Shown here in pieces: positions 1-7,839 of a stretch of 64,000 nt of DNA. The notes beneath the pieces are model-generated. The model was not told where the DNA came from and did no database searches. It saw only the letters and a list, made by a program, of their open reading frames with translations. The stretch spans positions 1 through 64,000 of the forward strand of contig JAFUPU010000044.1 of the NCBI GenBank assembly GCA_017472635.1. The letters run 5' to 3'. Every line of letters starts with the position of its first letter. Position 1 is the first letter of the stretch. Origin of the DNA: Bacteroidaceae bacterium. Its GTDB lineage: Bacteria > Bacteroidota > Bacteroidia > Bacteroidales > Bacteroidaceae. The translations under genes were made by a program, and so were the position numbers.

Positions 1-10
1 AAAAAAGCCG

Positions 11-18
11 TATCTTTG
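11..18 (+). promoter_or_regulatory. Bacteroidales -7 promoter box (TATCTTTG)
   Basis: TATCTTTG matches the Bacteroidota TAnnTTTG -7 element; the same box with the same GCACC tail precedes the uvrD-type gene and the cobalamin riboswitch in this window. The -33 element would lie outside the window. A terminator begins within 10 bases, so any transcript from here would be very short, or this is a chance match in the tail of an upstream unit. Confidence 0.4.
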
Positions 19-24
19 CACCAT

Positions 25-62
25 AAACGGTACATCTCCTCCCAGGAGATATACCGTTTTTT
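25..62 (+). terminator. Rho-independent terminator
   Basis: AAACGGTA-C-ATCTCCT pairs with AGGAGAT-A-TACCGTTT across a CCC loop, and the 3' arm runs into six T residues. It reads on the + strand, so it probably ends a gene lying left of the window. Confidence 0.8.
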
Positions 63-90
63 AAAACATTTATATGTGGTCTGACGACAT

Positions 91-131
91 AAAAAAGTTG
101 CTCTATATACCTTATTATATATAGAGAGCAA
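91..131 (-). terminator. Rho-independent terminator for the metallo-hydrolase/rsmG unit
   Basis: On the minus strand TTGCTCT pairs with AGAGCAA and is followed by CTTTTTT. It lies 30 bases past the stop of the minus-strand metallo-hydrolase gene. The loop is filled by a copy of the 18-bp motif TATACCTTATTATATATA that recurs elsewhere in the window. Confidence 0.75.
106..123 (+). repeat. 18-bp motif, copy 1
   Basis: TATACCTTATTATATATA, flanked by CTCTA and GAG so that the whole site is close to a palindrome. It sits in the loop of a terminator. Confidence 0.6.
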
Positions 132-160
132 CGGATAAAGAATCGTAAGTTTCGAGTATT

Positions 161-808
161 TTACAGATAGGGGTTGTGGGTAAGCTCTTCGCCAATGGTG
201 GTTGGCTCTCCATGTCCGGGCAAGACAAGTGTTTCGTGCGGCAGGTTTGTCAGGTGCTCGCGTATACCTTTTACCAACAGGTTCATGTCTCCTCCCGGCA
301 GGTCGGCACGTCCTACACTTCCATTAAACAACACATCACCCGTAAAGAGAACCTGCTGTTTTTCTTCGTAAAAGACCAGACTTCCGGCTGAATGTCCCGG
401 AATATGAATGGCAGTCAATGCCATACCTCCCGTCTCTATCTTTTCTCCATCAGCCAAGTAATGTCCGAGTGCTATGGTTTCTCCCGGAAATTCCAAGCCG
501 AACATCCGGGTACGTTGTTTGGCTTCCAATAGCCAATCTTCGTCAGCAGGGTGTGCTTCGGGCTTCAATCCATAGTGGTCGTAGATGAAGCGGTTGCCAA
601 AGATGTGGTCGAAATGCAAATGGGTGTTCAACAGCCTGGTGGGATGGAGTCCGTTTTGTGTGATGTATTGGTGTAACCTTTCTGACTCGTCGTGGCTATA
701 GCATGCGGCATCGATGATGATGGCTTCGCGTGTGGATTCATCAAACAGGAGGTAGGTGTTTACCCCCAACATGTTAAATACAAACCGGATGATTTTTAGT
801 TGTTCCAT
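161..808 (-). CDS. MBL-fold metallo-hydrolase (glyoxalase II-like)
   Basis: A metallo-beta-lactamase-fold hydrolase of about 215 residues. The zinc motif THLHFDH, the following IPGHSAGS and FTGDVLF blocks, and a C-terminal LPGHGEPT are all present, as expected for glyoxalase II-like thiolester hydrolases. I chose the ATG at 808 (MEQLKIIRF) because family members begin near this point; an in-frame ATG at 844 would add 12 residues and overlap rsmG by 8 bases. It follows rsmG on the same strand and is closed by the terminator at 91-131. The substrate cannot be told from sequence; hydroxyacylglutathione hydrolase is only one possibility, as Bacteroidales usually lack glutathione. Confidence 0.88.
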   Translation of the reverse strand: MEQLKIIRFVFNMLGVNTYLLFDESTREAIIIDAACYSHDESERLHQYITQNGLHPTRLLNTHLHFDHIFGNRFIYDHYGLKPEAHPADEDWLLEAKQRTRMFGLEFPGETIALGHYLADGEKIETGGMALTAIHIPGHSAGSLVFYEEKQQVLFTGDVLFNGSVGRADLPGGDMNLLVKGIREHLTNLPHETLVLPGHGEPTTIGEELTHNPYL

Positions 809-836
809 CTTGACAGTTGATAAATTGTTTCCTTTC

Positions 837-1466
837 TCAGGCACTCAAGTTGACGTATACGACTTTTTTTGTTTCAAAGAACTCTTCAGTGAAGAACTCT
901 TTCAGCTCGGTTGTGACAGCGCGGTGCTTCAATGTGCCGATTTCGTTTTCGAGTTCACCGCCTTTCAGGCAGATCAGTCCGTTGGGTAAAGCGTTCCGTC
1001 CCTCTTTTTGTATGTTCTTACGGATGATTTTCACCAAGTCGGGTAGGGGCATGACCGCACGGCTGACCACGAAGTCAAACTTTGATTTCTCTTCCTCGGC
1101 ACGTTGGTGGCGCGTGGTGACATTTTCAAGACCTATCGCTTTTATCACTTCATCGCACACCTTTATTTTCTTCCCGATGCTGTCAACCAAATGGAATTGC
1201 ACTTCCGGGAACATGATGGCAAGAGGGATGCCCGGAAAACCGCCGCCGCATCCTAAGTCCATCACCCGTGTTCCCGGTCTGAAGTTTATTACTTTGGCTA
1301 TGGCTAACGAGTGCAGCACATGGTGTTCATAGAGGTTGCCGATGTCTTTTCTTGAAATCACATTGATTTTTGCATTCCACTCTTCGTATAAAGCACCGAG
1401 TGCAGCAAACTGTTCTATCTGCCGTTCGGTAAGAGTGCCGTTGAAATAGGTGAGTATTTTGTTCAT
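837..1466 (-). CDS. rsmG: 16S rRNA (guanine-527-N7)-methyltransferase RsmG
   Basis: RsmG (GidB) methylates N7 of G527 in 16S rRNA using S-adenosylmethionine. The 209-residue length is normal. The SAM-binding motif VMDLGCGGGFPGIPLAI is near residues 68-84 and the ISRKDI and HVLHSLA blocks typical of the family are upstream. It is the first gene of a short minus-strand unit with the metallo-hydrolase. An A+T-rich repeat tract lies directly upstream of the start. Confidence 0.95.
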   Translation of the reverse strand: MNKILTYFNGTLTERQIEQFAALGALYEEWNAKINVISRKDIGNLYEHHVLHSLAIAKVINFRPGTRVMDLGCGGGFPGIPLAIMFPEVQFHLVDSIGKKIKVCDEVIKAIGLENVTTRHQRAEEEKSKFDFVVSRAVMPLPDLVKIIRKNIQKEGRNALPNGLICLKGGELENEIGTLKHRAVTTELKEFFTEEFFETKKVVYVNLSA

Positions 1467-1479
1467 TGAGAAAATTAAG

Positions 1480-1562
1480 AGTTAAGAGTTAAAAATTAAA
1501 AGTTAAGAGTTAAAAATTAAAAGTTAAGAGTTAAAAATTAAAAGTTAAAAATTAAGAGTTAA
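1480..1562. repeat. A+T-rich tandem repeat (AGTTAAAAATTAAA units)
   Basis: Imperfect head-to-tail copies of GAGTTAAAAATTAAAAGTTAA fill most of the gap between rsmG and the upstream lipoprotein gene. The same unit recurs at 48116-48212. Such tracts are common between genes in Bacteroidales; no function is evident. Confidence 0.75.
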
Positions 1563-1583
1563 AGGGGGTGGTTGCTGCTTAAA

Positions 1584-2456
1584 TTACAATTCCACGCGCA
1601 GTTGGTTTATCTCCAATATAATTTTCCCGTGTGACCAGGGTGCAATCTCGTAGGGATTGTATAAGAAGCGTATGCCTTCGTCAGTAATCATAAAATTGGC
1701 AGGGATGTAGATTTCAGCCCATCTGAGCACTCCTTTTTCTTCTAACCCTTCGAGGGTGGAAACGTCGTAGCGGGCAAGCAGTTTGTCCAAGAGTAGTTTC
1801 TTGATGAGGGCTAAGTCAGGTGTTGTCTGACCCGTTTGTCCGTCGGCATCCGTTATCCGCAGTTTGCCTGTGGCGATTAAATCTTCCAACGCTATGAGGC
1901 CGCCCGTTGCTGTGTTGAAGGTAAGCCAGGTCTCATAATTGTTTTCATGAGCACCGCCCCGATAGGTTGTCTCTTCACTCCGGTAGTTTGCAATCTCTCC
2001 GTCGTGGCTGTAGGTCACTCCGGTCTTGAGTCTCATTTCATAGCTGTACCACCGTGCCTCTTTGACACTCTTTCCGTTTGGCTTGTTGGCAAACTCGGAG
2101 AGGTAAAAAGGAGCCACATCTCCCTTGTAGTCTTCAACAAAGCGTTGGCATGCCTGTTGCAGAGCCTCTTCAGCATAGGCGTTCTTTACATTCAGTATGC
2201 GTTCAGCCAATACCTTGTTGATTTTAGTAGCCACCGTATCGTCTGTCCCATTTTGTCTGGCAAATGTGAAACAGCAGTCGTAATAGCATGAAGGTATCTT
2301 GTCGGTTATCATCTCGCCGGTAGCCACCAACTGTACAGAGTCTGTCAGGCAAACGGTTTCAAACCCGACTCTGTTTCCTCTGCATGCTGCCATACACAGG
2401 GCGGTGAGTATAATCGCTATCAGGCGGTAGTGTCTATCTCTTATTCTCCGTTTCAC
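1584..2456 (-). CDS. Lipoprotein with DUF4163/DUF3298 (RsiV-like) domains
   Basis: A 290-residue protein with a lipoprotein signal (hydrophobic stretch ending ALCMAAC, about residues 15-25). The rest resembles the DUF4163 plus DUF3298 arrangement of envelope proteins related to the anti-sigma factor RsiV: the ARWYSYEMRLKTG and YRGGAHENNYETWLTFN blocks match DUF3298-type proteins. It probably faces the periplasm. Its start overlaps the end of folK by 23 bases, so the two are probably co-transcribed. The function in Bacteroidales is unknown. Confidence 0.8.
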   Translation of the reverse strand: MKRRIRDRHYRLIAIILTALCMAACRGNRVGFETVCLTDSVQLVATGEMITDKIPSCYYDCCFTFARQNGTDDTVATKINKVLAERILNVKNAYAEEALQQACQRFVEDYKGDVAPFYLSEFANKPNGKSVKEARWYSYEMRLKTGVTYSHDGEIANYRSEETTYRGGAHENNYETWLTFNTATGGLIALEDLIATGKLRITDADGQTGQTTPDLALIKKLLLDKLLARYDVSTLEGLEEKGVLRWAEIYIPANFMITDEGIRFLYNPYEIAPWSHGKIILEINQLRVEL

Positions 2457-2829
2457 TTGCTTGTATCTCTTTTAATCCGTCTTTAATATAGGCTCTGTCC
2501 CATTCGTCGGGCTTGTAGTATTGGTCTCCGAATCTCAACAGGTCAATATCCAGTTTTACGATGCCTGCTTGCTTGTCCTCCGGTCTGCGTCCACATTGGC
2601 TCTCTATCTCTTTCAGCTTCTGCTTCAGCCGGGGATAGTCATAGTCAGTATATCCGCCTCCCACTTGGTTGACGAAGTTGTTGGGGCAGGGGCAGTCTAT
2701 CGGTTGTGTGACTTGGCTGTTTGCCCATTGCAACCGCAAACCGGCTTCGAGCAACAGGGAGTGGGCTTGTTGCAAATGCAACGCACCGTCTTGGTTGCTA
2801 CCCATACACAATACTATATAACTTGCCAT
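2434..2829 (-). CDS. folK: 2-amino-4-hydroxy-6-hydroxymethyldihydropteridine pyrophosphokinase
   Basis: HPPK transfers pyrophosphate from ATP to 6-hydroxymethyl-7,8-dihydropterin in folate synthesis. Visible family marks are GSN near the N-terminus, NFVNQVGGG in the middle, the E-S-Q-C-GRR block and LDIDLLRFG with its two metal-binding aspartates. At 131 residues it is shorter than the usual 150-170 but the core is complete. The 3' end overlaps the lipoprotein gene. Confidence 0.85.
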   Translation of the reverse strand: MASYIVLCMGSNQDGALHLQQAHSLLLEAGLRLQWANSQVTQPIDCPCPNNFVNQVGGGYTDYDYPRLKQKLKEIESQCGRRPEDKQAGIVKLDIDLLRFGDQYYKPDEWDRAYIKDGLKEIQASETENKR

Positions 2830-2898
2830 CTTACGTCCTATAACCGTTTATTGAGTGCAAAATAAAGAGAAAAATACAACATTACCAAATTCTTTTTG

Positions 2899-2906
2899 TA
2901 CTTTTG
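2899..2906 (+). promoter_or_regulatory. Probable -7 box for kdsB (TACTTTTG)
   Basis: TACTTTTG lies 34 bases before the chosen kdsB start in the folK/kdsB divergent gap. No good TTTG -33 element is seen at the usual distance. Confidence 0.5.
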
Positions 2907-2939
2907 CACAACCATAAATATAAAAACACAGATATAGGA

Positions 2940-3701
2940 ATGAAGTTTATAGGAATTATTCCCGCGAGGTATGCTTCTACCCGTTTCCCGGCAAAACCTC
3001 TTGCGCTGTTAGGAGGTAAACCTGTTATACAACGTGTCTACGAACAAGTGAGCGGTGTGTTGGACGATGCTTACGTTGCGACAGACGACGAACGGATAGA
3101 GGCTGTAGTCAAAGAGTTTGGAGGCAACGTGGTGATGACCTCTGTAGACCATCGGAGTGGTACCGACCGCTGTTATGAAGCTTATACCAAGATAGGCGAG
3201 GGGTACGATGTGGTGGTGAACATCCAAGGCGATGAACCTTTTATCCAACCCTCCCAACTGGAATCTATAAAGTCTTGTTTTGAAGATCCTGCCATCGACA
3301 TAGCCACACTGGTAAAACCTTTCTCACCGGATGCCTCTTTCGAGGAGCTGGCTAATCCGAATTCTCCCAAAGTAGTTATAGACAAAAATTATCGTGCACT
3401 TTATTTCAGCCGTTCGGTCATACCCTATTTCAGGGGAAAAGAGCCTGAAAGCTGGTTAGGACATCACACGTTCTACAAGCATATAGGACTTTATGCCTAC
3501 AGGGCTGATGTGTTGAGAGCGATAACCCGGTTGCCGCAATCGACGTTAGAGCAGGTAGAGTCTCTCGAACAATTGCGCTGGTTGGAGAACGGATATAGTA
3601 TAAAGGTAGGAATCACTGAAGTAGAGACCATCGGCATAGACACTCCGGAAGACCTGGAGCGTGCTGAAGAGTTTCTGAAGAAAAACCTCGAGAACCAATA
3701 A
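2940..3701 (+). CDS. kdsB: 3-deoxy-manno-octulosonate cytidylyltransferase
   Basis: KdsB activates KDO with CTP to give CMP-KDO for lipopolysaccharide inner core. The protein starts with the diagnostic [16 protein letters not shown] loop (residues about 5-20) and contains [10 protein letters not shown] and HIGLYAYR, both typical of the family. The ATG at 2940 gives 253 residues, the normal length; an in-frame start at 2904 would place extra residues across the probable promoter. It is divergent from folK. Confidence 0.96.
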   Translation: MKFIGIIPARYASTRFPAKPLALLGGKPVIQRVYEQVSGVLDDAYVATDDERIEAVVKEFGGNVVMTSVDHRSGTDRCYEAYTKIGEGYDVVVNIQGDEPFIQPSQLESIKSCFEDPAIDIATLVKPFSPDASFEELANPNSPKVVIDKNYRALYFSRSVIPYFRGKEPESWLGHHTFYKHIGLYAYRADVLRAITRLPQSTLEQVESLEQLRWLENGYSIKVGITEVETIGIDTPEDLERAEEFLKKNLENQ

Positions 3702-3711
3702 TCAAATCCGA

Positions 3712-3811
3712 CCTTTGCAAGTAGAACTTGCAAAGGAGTTACCGGAAAAGTTCCTTTGAGCGACAGCGAAAAAGGGAACAATCGGCTCTTCGAACCAAAG
3801 CAGTCAGAGCC
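3712..3811. other. Three consecutive hairpins between kdsB and the M16 gene
   Basis: Hairpin 1 is a perfect 10-bp inverted repeat, CCTTTGCAAG (3712-3721) with CTTGCAAAGG (3727-3736). Hairpin 2 pairs GTTCCTTT (3750-3757) with AAAGGGAAC (3771-3779). Hairpin 3 pairs GGCTCT (3784-3789) with AGAGCC (3806-3811). None is followed by a T-run. An open frame crosses the region in phase with the next gene, but its composition is not that of a conserved protein. Confidence 0.5.
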
Positions 3812-3813
3812 AC

Positions 3814-3833
3814 TATACCTTATTATAATAATA
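3814..3833 (+). repeat. 18-bp motif, copy 2
   Basis: TATACCTTATTATAATAATA, directly after the three hairpins and 15 bases before the M16 start. Confidence 0.55.
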
Positions 3834-3847
3834 AAAATAACAGCCGA

Positions 3848-5134
3848 ATGATTGACCGGACGAAATGCCCACCTATCAATGCCATTGAAAAGTTTGAGTT
3901 GCAGACTCCCGAACGTCGTATATTGCCCAATGGAATCCCCTTGAGTCTCTTCCGTTCCGACCAGCGGGAGGGTATCCGCATGGATATCCTTATCAATGCA
4001 GGTATCTGGCAACAGGAGATGCCCTTGCAGGCTTTGTTTACGAACCGGATGCTACGCGAAGGAGCCGGTGAACTGACTTCCGGCATGATTTCTGAAACAT
4101 TCGACTATTATGGCGCGTGGATTAGTACGAACACTACACTCAACTACAATCAGTTATCGCTTTATTCGCTCAACAAGGACTTTGACAAGACACTCTCGCT
4201 GTTAGCCCTCTTGCTGAAAGAGCCTACCTTCCCCGAAGCTGAGTTCAAGGTGATGGTGGATGCAAACCGTCAGCAGTATATGGTAAACAGTTCGAAGGTG
4301 GGTGTGATGGCGCACAAGTGTTTCAACCGGTCTCTGTTCGGGAGCGGACACCCTTGCGGACATTTTGCCAAGTTGGAAGACTATGATTTGATAACCACCG
4401 GACATTTGCGCCAATACTATAACCGGTATTATCATTCCGGCAATTGTGCCATCATGCTCTCAGGAAACATCGATGAAGAGATGATAGGACTTGTCGAGCA
4501 AGCTTTCGGAAAAGAGGCATGGGGAAACAGTGCCCAACAACAGCCCATGTCACCCCAGCCGGTAACACCGACCACCGAGAAGCGGATATTCATCGAACAT
4601 CCCGATTCGGTGCAGAGTGCCATAAGGGTGGGTACACTCTTTATTGACCGCACGCATCCCGATTATGCAAAGGCATGTGTATTGATAACCCTCTTTGGAG
4701 GATACTTCGGAAGCCGCCTGATGGCAAACATACGTGAAGAAAAAGGGTACACCTACCACATAGCCGCGGCTATCCAGGATTATCCATACCACAGCATACT
4801 CAGCGTATCCACCGAAGCAGGAACAGCATATGTAGAAGAGACCCTGCGTGAAATCAAGCATGAGATGAAACGGTTGCACGAGGAGCTGGTCTCTCAGCAA
4901 GAGCTGGCTCTGGTGCAAAACTACATGATGGGAGAGATATGCAGAAGCAGTGAAGGGGTGTTTTCACTTCCCGACACGTGGATATTCCTTGATACCGCCG
5001 GACTTGACGAGACCTATTATACCGGATTGGTGGATGCCATCCGCACCATTACTCCTGAAGAAATCCGTCAATTAGCCGTGAAATATCTCCGTCCCGAAGA
5101 GCAAATAGAGGTCATAGCGGGTAAAAAAATGTAG
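3848..5134 (+). CDS. M16-family peptidase homologue lacking the zinc motif
   Basis: A 428-residue protein with the two-lobed M16 (insulinase/processing-peptidase) fold. The N-lobe starts RRILPNGIPLSLFRSD, and where active members carry HxxEH this one reads LFTNRMLREGAG, so no zinc ligands are seen. The C-lobe keeps GGYFGSRLMANIREEKGYTY, the substrate-contacting R/Y block of non-catalytic partners such as the mitochondrial alpha subunit. It is probably an inactive M16 subunit, yet no active partner is adjacent. The ATG at 3848 (MIDRTKCPP) is preferred over a start at 3728, which would run through the hairpins. It ends in TAG. Confidence 0.82.
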   Translation: MIDRTKCPPINAIEKFELQTPERRILPNGIPLSLFRSDQREGIRMDILINAGIWQQEMPLQALFTNRMLREGAGELTSGMISETFDYYGAWISTNTTLNYNQLSLYSLNKDFDKTLSLLALLLKEPTFPEAEFKVMVDANRQQYMVNSSKVGVMAHKCFNRSLFGSGHPCGHFAKLEDYDLITTGHLRQYYNRYYHSGNCAIMLSGNIDEEMIGLVEQAFGKEAWGNSAQQQPMSPQPVTPTTEKRIFIEHPDSVQSAIRVGTLFIDRTHPDYAKACVLITLFGGYFGSRLMANIREEKGYTYHIAAAIQDYPYHSILSVSTEAGTAYVEETLREIKHEMKRLHEELVSQQELALVQNYMMGEICRSSEGVFSLPDTWIFLDTAGLDETYYTGLVDAIRTITPEEIRQLAVKYLRPEEQIEVIAGKKM

Positions 5135-5205
5135 AAGTTTGCCATGAAAACCTTTTAAAAACAAAAGAAAACTTAATGAAAGCATCTATTTTGTCGAATA
5201 AGTCC

Positions 5206-5213
5206 TACCTTTG
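5206..5213 (+). promoter_or_regulatory. Probable -7 box for the MORN gene (TACCTTTG)
   Basis: TACCTTTG lies 66 bases before the start. A TTTG at 5190-5193 is nearer than the usual 19-base spacing, so only the -7 element is convincing. Confidence 0.5.
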
Positions 5214-5228
5214 TATGGAGATTTAACG

Positions 5229-5264
5229 GCAGACCGTCTGCACTTTTTTTTCAGACCGTCTGCG
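5229..5264. repeat. Duplicated near-palindrome CAGACCGTCTGC in the MORN leader
   Basis: GCAGACCGTCTGC at 5229-5241 and CAGACCGTCTGC at 5253-5264 flank a run of eight T. Each copy is self-complementary except at its centre. Lying between the -7 box and the start codon, they could be operators or an attenuator-like structure. Confidence 0.55.
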
Positions 5265-5279
5265 TAAAAAACGAATTGA

Positions 5280-6404
5280 ATGAAAAAGAATATATCAGCA
5301 ATCTTAGTCTTGTTCTTATCGTCAGTCCTATTGTCGGCACAGACAAAGCCGACCAAAATAGGAACTTACACTTTTAAAAACGGTGATGTGTATACCGGTG
5401 AGTTGAAAGGAAGGAAGCCCCATGGTACGGGAAAGACCATTTGCAAGAATGGAGACGTGTATGAGGGAGAATATGTAAAGGGCAAACGACAAGGACAAGG
5501 TGTCTATATTTTCCCCGATGGAGAACGTTATGAAGGAGCATGGTATCAGGACATGCAACACGGTAAGGGGACACTGCATTTCACCAACAATAACCGCTAT
5601 GAAGGTATGTGGGACTCTGACTACCAGCAGGGATTCGGTACCATGTATTACTTCAACGGAGACATGTATCAGGGAAACTGGTTTGCCGACAAGCGTGAAG
5701 GGAAGGGAACCTACACCTGGAAGAATGGAGACTCATACACCGGACAATGGGCGAACGACCTTAAAGAGGGACAAGGCATGTTGAGTTGGGCTAACGGAGA
5801 ACGCTATGAAGGCGGATGGAAAGCCGGAGTCAAAGAGGGTAAGGGAACCTATTATTATGCCAACGGAGACCAGTATATAGGAGAGTGGAAACAAGACTTG
5901 CAGCACGGACGAGGCATCTATATCTTCAGTGACGGAGACCGGTATGAGGGCGACTTCAAGCAAGGGAAGCGCACCGGACAAGGAATGTCGGTCTACCAGA
6001 ATGGAGACAAGTATGTAGGGCAATTTGTCAACGGAGAGCAGCACGGACACGGTACATTCACTTGGGCAAGTGGTGCCGTTTATGTGGGAGAATGGCAAAA
6101 CGACCAGCGCAACGGACGTGGAAAGCATACGTGGGCAAACGGTGATGAATACGAAGGGGAATGGAAAGACAACGTTGAGCACGGACAAGGTATTTTCCGC
6201 GCGAAAGACGGCATCAAATACAAGGGCGGATACGTCAATGGAAAGAAAGAGGGGAAAGGATTGCAGGAAGAGGTTGACGGAAGCCGTTACGACGGATATT
6301 TCAAGCAAGGTGAAAAGCACGGAGAGTTTGTTGAAACAGATCCCGACGGTAACATCGTGCGGAAAGGTGTCTACAACAAGGGACGTATCGTCAACAATGA
6401 ATAA
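5280..6404 (+). CDS. Secreted MORN-repeat protein
   Basis: 374 residues: a signal peptide (about 1-20, ending LLSAQ) followed almost wholly by about 14 MORN repeats of 23 residues, each with the pattern NGDxYxGxWxxxxxxGxGxxxx. MORN repeats form an extended beta-sheet rod, usually for binding proteins or lipids at membranes. No catalytic domain follows the repeats. It stands alone between its own -7 box and a terminator at 6413-6452. The partner is unknown. Confidence 0.9.
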   Translation: MKKNISAILVLFLSSVLLSAQTKPTKIGTYTFKNGDVYTGELKGRKPHGTGKTICKNGDVYEGEYVKGKRQGQGVYIFPDGERYEGAWYQDMQHGKGTLHFTNNNRYEGMWDSDYQQGFGTMYYFNGDMYQGNWFADKREGKGTYTWKNGDSYTGQWANDLKEGQGMLSWANGERYEGGWKAGVKEGKGTYYYANGDQYIGEWKQDLQHGRGIYIFSDGDRYEGDFKQGKRTGQGMSVYQNGDKYVGQFVNGEQHGHGTFTWASGAVYVGEWQNDQRNGRGKHTWANGDEYEGEWKDNVEHGQGIFRAKDGIKYKGGYVNGKKEGKGLQEEVDGSRYDGYFKQGEKHGEFVETDPDGNIVRKGVYNKGRIVNNE

Positions 6405-6412
6405 GAGAAACG

Positions 6413-6452
6413 AAGCATTCATCCGGACCAATGCCGGTTGAATGCTTTTTTA
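6413..6452 (+). terminator. Rho-independent terminator after the MORN gene
   Basis: AAGCATTCATCCGG pairs with CCGGTTGAATGC around an ACCAATG loop, followed by six T residues. Confidence 0.85.
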
Positions 6453-6496
6453 TATAGTATAACGTGAACAAAGCACTACAGATAACACCAGACAAG

Positions 6497-7300
6497 ATGC
6501 AGTTAGAACGATTGACCGAAGAGGTTTGCCGGCTTGCCGTTGAAACCGGCGCATTTTTACGTGAAGAGTGTAGCCATTTCCGGCGTGAGAATGTGATAGA
6601 GAAGAATGCACACGACTATGTGTCATACGTAGACAAAGAGTCGGAACGCCGAATTGTCTCACGATTGCGTGAGTTATGCCCCGAAGCCGGATTCATAGCC
6701 GAAGAGGGGAGCGGGAGCCTTACCACCGAGACCTATTGCTGGGTGGTCGACCCTCTTGACGGGACTACCAACTTCATCCATGGCAATGCACCCTTTTGTG
6801 TCAGCATTGCTTTGCGTAACCGCGAAGAGATATTGTTGGGAGTGGTCTATGAGGTCTGCCGCAACGAGTGCTTTTATGCCTGGAAGGGGAGTCCTGCCTA
6901 CCTGAATGGGAAAGAGATTCAGGTTTCTCAAGTCAGCGATCTCGATCAAGCTTTCATAGAACTTGGATTCCCTTACGATGCCGAGCGGTTCCGTCCGTTT
7001 ATCGTCCGCCTGATAGAACGTCTCTATGGCAATGTGGGTGGATTGCGCCTGATGGGTTCGGCGGCAGTCGAGTTGTGCTACATTGCAGCCGGAAGATTTG
7101 AGGCACGCTTTGAGGGACTGTTAGGTCCGTGGGACATAGCGGCAGGCAGTCTCATCCTTCAGCAGGCAGGTGGAAAAGTCACCGATTTCAGTGGAGGCAA
7201 TGACTTCTATTCCGGTCATCAAGTATTTGCTTCGAACGGCATTATTCACGACGAATTGCTAAAAATCATCCAAGAATTGAAAAAATATGGGATAGAATAG
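6497..7300 (+). CDS. Inositol-monophosphatase family protein
   Basis: A metal-dependent phosphatase of the IMPase/SuhB/CysQ superfamily. The metal-binding blocks EEGSG (E), WVVDPLDGTTNF (DPxDGT) and GPWDIAAG (WDxAAG) are all present and in order. The ATG at 6497 gives 267 residues; an upstream in-frame GTG at 6464 would add 11. It could act on inositol phosphate, fructose-1,6-bisphosphate or a sugar phosphate; sequence alone does not settle this. It ends in TAG. Confidence 0.9.
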   Translation: MQLERLTEEVCRLAVETGAFLREECSHFRRENVIEKNAHDYVSYVDKESERRIVSRLRELCPEAGFIAEEGSGSLTTETYCWVVDPLDGTTNFIHGNAPFCVSIALRNREEILLGVVYEVCRNECFYAWKGSPAYLNGKEIQVSQVSDLDQAFIELGFPYDAERFRPFIVRLIERLYGNVGGLRLMGSAAVELCYIAAGRFEARFEGLLGPWDIAAGSLILQQAGGKVTDFSGGNDFYSGHQVFASNGIIHDELLKIIQELKKYGIE

Positions 7301-7322
7301 TCCGCTTTTGGTTTTTTATCCC

Positions 7323-7330
7323 TACATTTG
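7323..7330 (+). promoter_or_regulatory. Probable -7 box (TACATTTG)
   Basis: TACATTTG lies 43 bases before the YhcH-family start and probably drives that gene and glgB. Confidence 0.5.
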
Positions 7331-7372
7331 CGCGTAAACAAACCTATCTATTAACTTAAAATAAAGTAAAAT

Positions 7373-7813
7373 ATGGTACTTGACACACTTGAAAATCTGG
7401 AGAAATACGCTTCTCTGAATCCTTTGTTTGCAAAAGCAATCGAATATCTGAAAACAACTGACTTGGCTTCGCTGCCTGTAGGAAAGGTGCAGTTGCAAGG
7501 TGCTGATTTGGTGGTAAACGTGGCTGAAACCAAGCCGAAGACCAAAGAAGAGGCCAAGATGGAGACTCACAACAAGTTCATCGACATCCAGATTCCCCTT
7601 TCAGGCACAGAGGTGATGGGATATACCCCTGCCAATGCATTGCCTGCTGCTGAATACAATGCAGAAAAAGACATCACTTTCTTCCCCGGATTGGCTGAGT
7701 CTTACTTGGAAGTTCGTCCGGGTATGTTTGCCATTTTCTTCCCGCAAGACGGTCATGCTCCCGGCATTACTGAGACTGGCGTAAAGAAAGTGATTGTAAA
7801 AGTGTTAGCTTAA
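7373..7813 (+). CDS. YhcH/YjgK/YiaL family protein (DUF386)
   Basis: 146 residues of the YhcH/EbgC-type beta-sandwich family. Conserved features seen are HNKFIDIQIPLSGTE, in which the first His and Glu belong to the metal/sugar pocket, and PGMFAIFFPQDGHAPG near the C-terminus. Members are linked to sialic-acid and other sugar anomer handling. Its position 26 bases ahead of glgB suggests co-transcription, but a role in glycogen is only inferred. Confidence 0.9.
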   Translation: MVLDTLENLEKYASLNPLFAKAIEYLKTTDLASLPVGKVQLQGADLVVNVAETKPKTKEEAKMETHNKFIDIQIPLSGTEVMGYTPANALPAAEYNAEKDITFFPGLAESYLEVRPGMFAIFFPQDGHAPGITETGVKKVIVKVLA

Positions 7814-7839
7814 TATCTTTCCACTAAAACAAGATTATT

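Noticed and set aside
3728..3847. N-terminal extension of the M16 gene
   Set aside because: The 40 extra residues are basic and unlike the family, and the DNA is occupied by hairpins and the 18-bp motif.
5733..6431. Long antisense frame across the MORN gene
   Set aside because: It is a by-product of the regular 23-residue repeat on the other strand.
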